Shown here piece by piece: positions 10,601-19,707 of a stretch of DNA of 64,000 bases (within the stretch, counting starts at the first letter, position 1; each line of letters opens with the position of its first letter). The stretch is from Synanceia verrucosa. Taxonomy: Eukaryota > Chordata > Actinopteri > Perciformes > Synanceiidae. A model generated the notes under the pieces. That model saw nothing but the letters and a program-made list of their open reading frames with translations. It was not told the origin of the DNA and searched no databases. The stretch is from the NCBI GenBank assembly GCA_029721515.1, contig CM056550.1, positions 29,666,619 to 29,730,618 of the forward strand, written 5' to 3'. The position numbers were made by a program, and so were the translations under genes.

Positions 10601-13600
10601 CAATCTGTACTAGAAAAAAAGTGGTCTTTTTGGTGAAACAATCCTCTACTCTATTTCAGAATAGAACAATATCAAACTATTTTTTTCCTATGATGAATAA
10701 GTCTCTCAGAGGTTAGTATTAGATGCAGACAAAAAAAAACGGTGCTACCTTTCACCTCGTCCTCCTCAGGGTAGAGGAAGACAGCAGGTCGGATGTGGTG
10801 GTGACGTTTGAGCTTCTCCATCGGTTTGAATCCTATCAGGAACATTCCAGGATCCTCAAACTTCTTGATGGCATCCACCTCGTCTCTCTCCATCACTATC
10901 TGCTTCTTACCATACACCTACAGAACAGGCACAAGAGTAAAGAAGGACAAAAAAAAAGAAACTTACATATTTGTATATGACAAATTAAATCATTCACAAA
11001 ACACCATTATGAAACAAACAAAGCAAAATGTAAATATACTCATACCTGGGCTTTCTTTATTTCACTGGGCAGCAGCAGGCTGCCAGTCTGGGTGTGGAAG
11101 GTGCGGGTTTTACTACGGACCGGCTCGTTGGTTTCCCTGTAGAGTCTGACGGGGGGTGGTTTCTTGGCGGTCATGGCAAGTGCGTAAAGTCCCACAGCAA
11201 CATTTATGCCCTCACCAATACATAGGTTTAACCTGAAGAAGGCAGAGAGAGAAGGATGAGGAGAGGGTTTAGTGATGAAAATGACACAAAATCACAAAGG
11301 ATGAAGACGGTCTTAGATAGCAAAGGTGGTGACTGAACTTTTATCTGCCTGAGAATGGAAATGTGTCAGTTTTCGGTACCTGGCCATGGCTCTCTTTGTC
11401 TGCTCCTTGGCACGCACTCTCTTCTGCAGGTCGTCCAGCTTGTCACAAGGCTCCAGCTGCAGCCCCAATTCGCTCTCATCCTCAGGTGGACTAACAATGT
11501 CACGAAAGAAGGTGGCCACATCGAAGCCGCCCGGTTTCATCAGATGCATTAAATCAATGATGACACCTATGAATGAAGGGATCGATCACGAGTCCATGAT
11601 TAGGGCTGGGTATCGTTCAAAATTTTTTGATACAACGCAATTTCAATACCTTTGTTTTGATACAAGTTCCACAACAATATTTTTTGATACCTCGTTTAAT
11701 TTTGTGTAATTTGGGCTGTATTCATGGTCAACATCAATTTTATTATTATGATTCTGATTATTACTTTATGATTTCAACTCAGGTTTTTTGTGTAATTTGG
11801 TCTTTATCATGGTAGACATACTGGACAACGGTGATGATCAACAGACACAGGCTGCTACCAGTTCCTTTTTCGGACCCTGGGGAGTGAGAGTTTGCCTTAT
11901 GGTGTGTTCACTGGAAGTCGGAACTTGGAGCTCAGATCAAAGTAACCCCAAAATTTAGTGTTCCCAGCTCTTCCAGCCTTACAGGCATACAACAAAACAT
12001 GTAGCTACTGTCTACATTAGCAGCAGATAGCATGAATTTTATGTCGGGTTGATGAGATTAATCCGACTTTCAGAGTTGGAGATCCGACTTCGTGGGGGGT
12101 TATGATATGAATTATGACTTGGAGTTAGAAACTCTAACATTTGTGTACAAGTGAACGCTCCATGAGTCTAAATTCAAAGAGTGGGCTCTGAATGCTGCTA
12201 CACTGACATTACTGCTTTTTTTTTTACCAGCGATGTTTGTTTCCTTATGCTGGGAAAGTGGAGGGACAGATCAGTGTCACTATGAATCTGAAGGAGACAT
12301 GTCCCCCCCCCGTCCATCTGTGCACATAGCTCACAGTCACATACACTTGGGTATCTGAATTTGGCACCGAAAAATGTTTTTTGTGTTTTTTTTAAATACT
12401 TGATTGCAGCTGAGCTTTTCGGTCGGTGCTACAAAAGTATCGAAGTTTGGTACGCAGCCATATCCATGACATGCGTGGCTTAACAAGTTAAAAAGTTGCA
12501 AGGCCTCTGCTAATGACATACCGGTCTCTTTGAGGTCGCCGGCCTTGGTGCGAGCCTGTCTGTCCTTTACACTGTCACCTCCATGTGGTTCATCCCTGCA
12601 GGTGAAGATCATGAGCCGCTTGTGTGAGAGGCGCAGCTTTATGTCACTGTAGAGGTTGGCGCAGCACCAAAGGGCGTCGCCTAACGAAGTCTCCCCGCTG
12701 CCCATTGTTTCTGTCGCCAGTTGGGCCCCCTTTTCCCCCCGCAGAGCGTCCACATCCTGGACTCGCTTTGCCCCTGTGGAAAACATGGGAATGTCAGTGC
12801 TGCAGTGTTCGCAAAACAACAGTATTTTGGATGAAGCGTGACTGGGAAGTGCAGCGCTCACCGGGCTCATCGAGGTCGTGGTACACGTAGACATGCTTGA
12901 ATGAGTTCCTGGGATTCTTGCTCTGCTCTGTGCCATAGAAAACCAACGCCACCAGATCCCTGTGGCTGCTAATGATCTTACTGGTATAAACGCTGCGCAC
13001 CACCTACAGGGACAGAACACAAACACTATTATCACACGGCAAAGGGGCGTACCTGAGAACAATATTATCATGCAGTAGGTAGGTTCAATCAAATTAACTA
13101 TATATGACAACATAAAGTAGATTATTTATTCTTACAAATGCCCAACTCTAATCCATCTCAATTTACAGATGATAATTGAGATAATACCAGCACATTTCTG
13201 GCCATCTTACCTGCATGGTCATGTCAAAGTTGGAGGGCTGCCCGTCTTCTCCTTTGATGAACATTTCCTTGGAGGCATCAACCAAGAACACCAGACTGTC
13301 TCTCCCTGTGATCTTGTAATCTCCTAGAAAAAATAGAGAGCCTAATTTGTTGTTGCTTAACTGTGAGGGTTCAGACAATATCTCACTTTTTGAATACTTT
13401 CTGATAACAAGTTGAAACCCATGACTTAGTTAATTACATGTTAATAAATGTAGTTTGTACCACTGAACTACAAGTGTGATTGAATCAAAGTTCTCATATA
13501 CAACTCCATAATAAGTGTTATATAAAAACGTGGAACAATAATCTAGCAGAAAGGACCCATGACTAAATCAGAGTGATGGATGGTACATGACAGTCACGCA

Positions 13601-13714
13601 TTATTTGCACTTCAGATGAGCTAATGGAGGTCTCCTCTCACCTCCAGACTGCTCTCCTTCCTCTTGCTCCTCCTCATCATCCTCATTGTGGTAGTAGGCG
13701 TTCCACTCAGCCAT
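7614..13714 (-). CDS. xrcc6: X-ray repair cross-complementing protein 6 (Ku70), complete
   Basis: Ku70 is the 70-kDa subunit of the Ku heterodimer that binds DNA ends and starts non-homologous end joining in the nucleus. Twelve coding exons join in phase to 610 aa (human 609): 13642-13714, 13211-13323, 12862-13003, 12522-12773, 11380-11566, 11046-11232, 10749-10917, 10238-10399, 10019-10148, 8203-8303, 7983-8099, 7614-7813. The order is an acidic N-terminus ([16 protein letters not shown]), a vWA-like domain ([27 protein letters not shown]), the Ku core ([35 protein letters not shown]), the C-terminal arm ([11 protein letters not shown]) and a SAP domain in the last exon ([19 protein letters not shown]). 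Every junction is GT-AG. A non-coding first exon ends at 14345, head-to-head with desi1. Introns carry several transposon remnants, but the coding sequence shows no break. Confidence 0.96.
9135..9280 (+). pseudogene. Broken BED zinc-finger of a hAT transposase
   Basis: The plus-strand reading gives VWEHFGFK, then a stop or frame change, then [22 protein letters not shown] and, after another shift, [10 protein letters not shown]. This is the layout of the N-terminal BED finger of hAT/ZBED proteins (aromatic VWEHF, C-x2-C region, H-x3-5-H). The first expected cysteine is replaced by serine. With stops and frameshifts it cannot encode a transposase. Confidence 0.6.
9516..9620 (-). mobile_element. 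Short SINE/LINE-tail insertion with 15-bp target-site duplication
   Basis: Identical 15-mers TACAATGTTAAATAC flank the insert at 9516-9530 and 9606-9620. The 75-bp insert (9531-9605) begins with (CATC)n and reads TACTGCTTATCCTC and GGCTGGAGCCTATCCCAGCTG, the tail of the SINE-like family at 7086. A strongly 5'-truncated copy with a perfect duplication indicates LINE-type retrotransposition, younger than the hAT element that hosts it. Confidence 0.8.
10449..10712 (-). mobile_element. Partial piggyBac-like MITE, second copy of the 47.3-kb element
   Basis: Reverse-complemented, this stretch closely follows 47410-47748, sharing GTCTCCACTTCCTG, TTTGATCTCT, GACTACATA and CCCAGAAGCCC. One end reads TTAAACTCATTGAACGCC, like the TTAACTCATTGAGTGCCA end of the other copy. 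The far end has decayed. It lies in the xrcc6 intron 10400-10748. Confidence 0.6.
11601..12462. mobile_element. Non-autonomous hAT-like element with 8-bp TSD in an xrcc6 intron
   Basis: The left end TAGGGCTGGGTATCG pairs with the reverse-complemented right end TATGGCTGCGTACCA. The flanking octamers tccatgat (11593-11600) and tccatgac (12463-12470) differ at one base. The ends and 8-bp duplication fit the hAT superfamily. No transposase frame remains. The host intron is 11567-12521. Confidence 0.68.
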
Positions 13715-14344
13715 CAGTGCTGCTGGTCCTGACAGAGGAGTCAACACATTGAAAGCATCAAGTGGCTGCTCACTGGTGCAAAATGTGATCTTTAAACTGT
13801 GTGACTGGATTCAAACAATGTCATTTATAGCAAAAGCCTCTCCCTTTCTCCATCCCTGGGTGAATGGATCATATGATTTATTGTATTATTTTGTAAGAAA
13901 GCACTTCTAGATTAAACCCCTAGCCTAGGGTCGTAACTAGTTAAACTCATAGTACATTACCGTCACTTAAGTAAAGTTACTGCGTTGATAATTATGCTGT
14001 TAGATCATATCTAACTTATGTTTCTCAAATGGTTAATATTCTGACTTCCAGCAGGTAACACATGCAAGCGTGGCAATTCACTCAGATAATCGTTGTGCAA
14101 AAGACATTCGAAGCATTAATTACAGTTAATTAATGTACTGTTAATATTTAATAAACGTAAACTTAAGTCTCAATTTCACACAGACAACGTTAGCTAGCTT
14201 AGCTTAGCCACTGTTCACTTCGTAAGTTTTTACGGTCGCTTAATTTACCATCTTTCTAATATGCGCATACCCTACATGGATGGAAGACATTAAGGTTATA
14301 ACCTGAAGATAAATAAAGTTTTTTTTATAAGTGCATACACTCAC

Positions 14345-14400
14345 TTGAGTTGCTCTGCTTCTGTTCAAGCCCAGACTAGTTACAATGGCTGGCGCCTTCA
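14345..14400 (-). other. xrcc6: xrcc6 non-coding first exon
   Basis: A 5' splice site CTCAA|GTGAGTG lies at 14344/14345 on the minus strand, 0.6 kb upstream of the first coding exon, whose acceptor (CTGTCAG|GACC) begins that exon at 13728. The transcription start is not determined and probably lies a little beyond 14400. Confidence 0.6.
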
Positions 14401-14849
14401 GGTACGTAATCTAGCACGCTGAAAGCCGTACTGAACAGCTCGTCACCTATTGGACGATGATCCTGCCAATCTAACGTTTTGGCCAATCAAAGTGAAGTAG
14501 GCAGAGCGGTCTGATACCGGAAGTACAGTCTACTCCATGAGAACGAAGCACTGTATTTGACAGTCATGTTATTGTTTACAGTGGGACAGTGACACAGCAT
14601 TGCTGCCAGCACCCGGCACCCGGCGACTTTGGGCTATTGCTAGGAAAACTCAGTTATATTTACTACCGTGTTTATTGTTATTTAGCATTTAGAATAGTGT
14701 GTCCCTTGTGTGAACATTCATAACTTTTTGTTAAAGTTTTGTTTGCTAGCTACCGGTAAGCTAGCTAACCGACCAGCTCTCGGTGGATGTGAGTCAGCTA
14801 ACTTGTTACTGGGTTAACTGCAGATGTCATTTTGAATTTTTGTGCCACC
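14401..14849. promoter_or_regulatory. Bidirectional xrcc6/desi1 promoter with CCAAT motifs
   Basis: The two genes diverge from this short interval. Three CCAAT-type motifs lie close together: ATTGG at 14449-14453 and CCAAT at 14466-14470 and 14483-14487. These are typical NF-Y sites of TATA-less bidirectional promoters. No TATA box is evident. The desi1 5' UTR occupies the right part. NF-Y use is inferred from motif only. Confidence 0.6.
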
Positions 14850-17783
14850 ATGGAACAAACCGACTCTTACCCAGTGAAACTGTACATCTACGACATGTCC
14901 AGAGGCATGGCACGACAGCTCAGTCCTGTCATGCTAGGTGAGTTTCTGACAAACTACCTGTTGCTTGGCTTCATCAAAGCCGCAGAGAGTGTGTCCAGGC
15001 CCGTGGGGGAAACCAGGAGAGAGCGGGGATACTATTAAGGCCTGTACTATGACTATTTCCTTCCAGACAATGAGAATGGAGTAAGTTCATTCTGATTTAT
15101 TTTTGTTCCTCACAGGGAGGCAACTTGATGGGATATGGTGAGTTCTTGTAGACATATATGGAAAGTATTCTTACTAAAGACTCAGTGAACTATCCTTAAA
15201 TATTTTCATGGACTTGATTTTACTGGAATAATGTCTTTTGGTATTTTTTAGGCACACTGGTGTCGTTGTCCATGGAAAGGAGTTCTTCTTTATGAGAGAA
15301 GGCATCAGCAGTTTACCACCTGTAAGAATCAGCTCCGTTCTTTTGTCACACATTCATAGCAAATAGTATTCATCACACGTAATATCAACCCTTAAACTGA
15401 TGTACAGGTAAATCCATGTACCAAAGAGTAATTGACCAGGAAGTGTTTGAAACAAGACCTACAGAGGTGTCTTTGTGTGTTGTGTCCTAGGGTGGCACTA
15501 TTTTGGGTGAACCTGACTCCATAGTGGACCTGGGCTCTACTGAGGTGCCTGCAGAGCTGTTCATGGAGTACTTGGTTTCACTGGCAGAGTCCACATACAG
15601 GTTAAGTCTCATGCTCGTCACATACATCACATTTACATCCCAGTGGGCCTGTCCTAGAGGTCACGGTAGGTCAAGGTCAATTAGCCGTTAATGCACTTTG
15701 GATGTAGACTACAACTTCTTTTTTAGCCCAGAAAGTTCTTCAATACATTATGAGAAATCGTGCTCTAACAATATATATAATATATAACATCTATGCCCAA
15801 ATAATAAGTGAAAAATTCAAACATTTGTGAGGCAAATGTACTGCTGCTATGCTAACCTTTCAAAAACCATGTAGCCTTATCCATGTTTAACTTTATTTCA
15901 TAGAAATCACCCCTTATTTAAGCAAAAAGTGTGGACAGTGATTGTTTTATATTGACTCTCACATAATCTTTAATCCTCTTTGGCTAAAACATTGAAACAC
16001 TTGACAATCACAACATTATGTCTGTGTAGGTTCTCAGTCATCCAGGTCCAGGTAAATAAAAAAAAGGAAAAAAGGTCTTTTGTCATTGTTTCTCAAAAAC
16101 ACTGTATTAATTTTAAATTAATAGTCTACATGCAAAGAGTTGTGGCTATATGACAGTGTTGGGTAAGTTACTTAAATATAAGTTATCTTTTACTTAGTAC
16201 TAGATGTAAATATTTCAGTATTTATTTATTTATTCAGCCTTTATTTTACCAGGTAGTCCCTTGAGATTAAGATCTCTTTTTCGAGAGAGACCTGGTAAAG
16301 TGCAACGCAGTTAATCATTATATGTATCATGTCACCATATTCTTGCCAATGCGCAGTCCTACTTTAAAGTCTCACACTGCTCAGTTCGTCCAGTTATTAT
16401 CCATCCATCCATTTTCTACTGCTTATCCTCACATAATTTTAAATTTCAATTTTAAACTTAATCCCCATGCATGTTTTTGGATGGTGAGAGGAAGCCGGAG
16501 TACCCGGAGAGAACCCACGCAGACACGGGGGGAAACTCCACACAGAAAGGCCCCAGGCTGGGAATTGAACCCGGTTCCCAGCCTGTCCAGTCTCTCTCTC
16601 GTCTCTCTGAATTTGTATCTCCTCTCTTTTTCTCTTTTTGTCTTTGTGCACAGAGGTGACAAATACAACTTGTTTGAACACAACTGCAACACTTTCAGCA
16701 ACGAGGTGGCTCAGTTTCTCACGGGCAAAAAGATCCCATCGTACATTACAGACCTTCCATCTGAAGTACTGTCCACGTGAGTCACCCATGGTCCTCTCTC
16801 TTTTCTCTGTCATTGATGTTGTCACAATACTGGAAAATTCTGAATTTGTTATGTATATGTAATACCTATAGAAAAACTTAAACCATAATGCCCAATCATT
16901 TCCACTGAGTGGTTAATAACTTTATAACAGTTTTGGTATCCTGGCTCCTGTCACCTAGTTTAGGTGGACTTGGGTCTGTTCAGGACTGGATGGTTGTTGA
17001 AATGCACCGTCCTCCAGCCACCCACCCACATTAAAACACCAAAAACTCCTTTGCATATATTGTTTGTTCAACTGGGAAAATACAGATACAGGAGGCTTTA
17101 ATAGGGATTGAAGTCGTTGAAGACAATGTAAGACGTCTTCAGTATATGCAAGTGGGAGTCTCAGAAACAGGAAAGGCCTAGCTTGTTTGACTTGTTCACA
17201 GACTTTACAGAGATCCCTTGTAGAAGAAATGGAGTGAAAATGAATGAAAAGTAGAGGCAAGTCTGAAAAAAATGGGTATAGGAAAGTAATACATTTCGTC
17301 ACTTGACCCCAAATAGAGCCTGAGATATACTGAACATCCCAGTCTTTTTTTGAGACGACTAGAGGGTGCATTCTTCCTTTGATCGGTTCCCCTCACACCT
17401 CCCTGAGGAACTGACACTGAGACGGTATTGCATTATGGTGCATCGCAACATTTGTGAAATATTAATAGTACAGAGCAATTGCTTGCAATAGCACCGAAGT
17501 AAAATGAAATGTTAGTTATTGTGACTCCTGTTATTTATCTCTTTGGCTATTATTATTATTATTATTATTTTATTCATTTATTTTTTTGTTATTTTCTCCT
17601 CTTCCCCATTTCCCAGCTCACATACTGAAATTTTGTGTAGTCTTTCTTTGGGTTATTTTGATTTCAGTGTGACTGTAGTGTCTGCTGTGTTTCCTCTTTA
17701 GGCCTTTTGGCCAGGCTCTCCGTCCATTACTGGATTCCATTGCCATTAATCCTGGAGGCAACAACATAACTGGACAGCGGTAG
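14850..17783 (+). CDS. desi1: Desumoylating isopeptidase 1 (DeSI-1), complete
   Basis: DeSI-1 is a PPPDE-family cysteine peptidase reported to remove SUMO from selected substrates and also to act as a protein S-depalmitoylase. Six exons join in phase to 164 aa (human about 168): 14850-14937, 15116-15137, 15252-15321, 15491-15600, 16654-16776, 17702-17783. The start ATG has a good Kozak context (GCCACCATGG) and opens [19 protein letters not shown]. The catalytic pair is intact: His38 in GIWHTGVVVH and Cys108 in FEHNCNTFS. The conserved [19 protein letters not shown] follows. Exon 2 is only 22 nt. Intron 4 holds a SINE-like fragment and another interspersed repeat. The 3' UTR probably runs to AATAAA at 19134-19139. 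Confidence 0.96.
16239..16316. repeat. Interspersed repeat fragment (ACCAGGTAGTCCC...AGACCTGGTAAAG type)
   Basis: The stretch has the imperfect palindrome CAGGT...AAGATCTCTTTTTCGAGAGAGACCTGG. A second diverged copy lies at 27160-27240 (ACCAGATAAAACCC...GATCTCTTTCACAAGGGTGACCTGG). It is a repeat type common in fish genomes; I do not assign a family. Confidence 0.55.
16397..16590 (-). mobile_element. Internally deleted SINE-like copy in desi1 intron 4
   Basis: It begins with CCATCCATCC and TACTGCTTATCCTCAC (tail), then jumps to CCCCATGCATGTTTTTGGATGG, GTACCCGGAGAGAACCC and a B-box-like GAACCCGGTTCCC (head). The middle of the element is missing compared with the copies at 7086 and 19569. It lies 60 bp before desi1 exon 5. 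Confidence 0.65.
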
Positions 17784-19160
17784 ACAGGGCTGTGTACATT
17801 AAAGGGGAACACCGCCTAAATTAAGATTTATAGAATTTTATTTCTATGGCTGAGGAAAGTTCAATCTATATTTGTGAACATGAGCTGCTCTCCCTCAAAG
17901 CCAGAAACCAGAGAAATGTCAGTGTTAGCAAACTATTTTTGGATTTGAGTGAGAGTTGTTCAATTTTACTAATGTTTCTGGACTACAAGAGTAACTTGTA
18001 CAAATTTTATAAATAGGCGGGTTCCCCCTTTAAAGAAAAATTCTTTCATTCAAGGGTTTGGGTGAGAGTGGGAGAGTCGCCATCAGCCACCATCCTGTTC
18101 TTGATCACATCTCTGCTACTCACTTTTCCAGCTAACCAACCATCATTTATACCCTCTTCTCTGAAGCGTTGAATATTAATCTTTGTCTTATAAGGTGCCT
18201 CTTTGTTTGTTACAGTTAGATGACAATACAGAAATTTATTGACATGTACAGAATCAGATATGAGAAGGACGTGACAGTAACAGTCACTTTTAGCAGCTTG
18301 AAGTTACAAGTTCTAACTGTAGTGTATGAGACAGAAAATCTGTGGAAAAAAACCCCAAAATATTCATGTGTCTCCTGTTAAAGTTCCTAATGTCATTTGT
18401 GAGATTTCACTCCTCGCCAAGGAAACCGACCAGAGCAGCTTCCAATCATTGCTCACAAACTCAAATCAAACATGTTCTAATAGAAACCCAAAATACAAGT
18501 ATGAACCTGAAGATTGGTCACATCCCCTTTTAACGAAATCTTCTAAATATGTCTTGAACAGCTTTTTGATTCAAACTCCATATGGATGTGAAAATAATAG
18601 ATCCTCTTTTAACTTGTTATTTTCTGTTTTGGTTTGTTTTTCCTGTTGTCATTAATATACCAGAGCGAGGCCAGAGTAATGAAGTTAAAGGAAGAAAACT
18701 GCTTGTGCTCATTAGTGTACTCGTGTGTAGCTGTGAGATGGTTGCTTCAGTCAGGAACATTTTCTGAGCATAAGATTATGTTGTTTTGTTTGAAATACAG
18801 GACCAGTCTCTTATACATCTTTTAGTTATTTCACATGCCCAGAATATGAATAATCAATAATGAATAATTAATGGTTTTGGAAAGACAGATTGTTACATAT
18901 CCAGCAATTGTAGCTGATACATACTAAATATTGCTGTTTTATATAGTTTGACAAAGCCAGCCATAGTGAAGTATGCGTCCAGCAGGTGTTATGCAAACAG
19001 CCACTTACCTTTATTATTGCAGAGGCCATTAATTCCTCTTTAGAGACAAATATTATTGATGCAATCAGTGTATTTAATCTCATTTCAGGGCAGTTTCCTT
19101 GGAATTATTCATTGTTATTTTGAATGTGATGTTAATAAAAATATATATTGATAGTATTGT
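17784..19160 (+). other. desi1: desi1 3' UTR (inferred)
   Basis: From the stop to the first good AATAAA (19134-19139) there is no competing gene. A TTAA-flanked MITE (17799-18033) begins 15 bases after the stop codon, so it should be transcribed with desi1. The end point is inferred. Confidence 0.45.
17799..18033. mobile_element. TTAA-flanked MITE in the desi1 3' UTR (235 bp)
   Basis: The left end TTAAAGGGGAACACCGCCTA and the reverse-complemented right end TTAAAGGGGGAACCCGCCTA match almost throughout. TTAA is present at both outer edges. A decayed relative begins at 26868 (TTAAGGAAAACACCACCTA). It has no coding frame. Confidence 0.75.
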
Positions 19161-19498
19161 TTAACCTGTTGCTATTACACCTCCCACCAGATAATGATTT
19201 AAGGGTATCTCTAGGTATTAAATTGTCCCAAATGTAGTGTTACACTTTTTTTTTTTTTTTTAACTTTTATTAAAATATTTAATCTGAAGAATGACTCATC
19301 AGTTGTCTCACATTCAGTGGTGAACAGTAACGGAGTACATTTACTTGAATACTGTACTTTACTTAAGTATTTTTGTTTGGGTACTTCTGATTTTCACTCC
19401 CCTACATTTGATAGACAAATTGTACTTTAGACTCCACTACATTTGTAGGAAACTTGTCGTTTCTAAAATGCTATTGGCCACACGTTGTACTCCTCCAG
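19161..19498. other. Intergenic, AT-rich; poly(T) at 19246-19260
   Basis: No gene was recognised. The stretch 19318-19440 (AACGGAGTACATTTACTTGAATACTGTACTT...) resembles a common fish interspersed repeat, undelimited. Confidence 0.35.
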
Positions 19499-19707
19499 AA
19501 TGGACCTTCCTTGTTGTGAGGTGACACTGCTAATCACTACACCACCATGCCACCCACTTTGTCCACCATCCATCCATCCATCCATTATCTACCGCTTATC
19601 CTCACAGGGTTGCGGGGGGGCTGGAGCCTATCCCAGCTGTCTTAGGGCGGAAGGCAGGGTACACCCTGGACAAGTCGCCACCTCATCGCAGGGCACTTTG
19701 TCCACCA
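19499..19707 (-). mobile_element. SINE-like fragments, one with a 14-bp target-site duplication
   Basis: CACTTTGTCCACCA occurs at 19555-19568 and again at 19694-19707, flanking a tail-half copy (19569-19693) with (CATC)n, TACCGCTTATCCTCAC, GGCTGGAGCCTATCCCAGCTG and GGGTACACCCTGGACAAGTC. Immediately to the left (19499-19554) lies a head fragment of the same family (TTGTGAGGTGACACTGCTAA). The two fragments therefore look like separate events. Confidence 0.7.

Noticed and set aside
12337..13113. 258-codon minus-strand frame as a separate gene
   Set aside because: It is xrcc6 coding exon 4 read through into its introns; only 12522-12773 is coding.
16439..16825. 128-codon minus-strand frame across desi1 exon 5
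   Set aside because: Antisense to desi1 and running through a SINE-like fragment.
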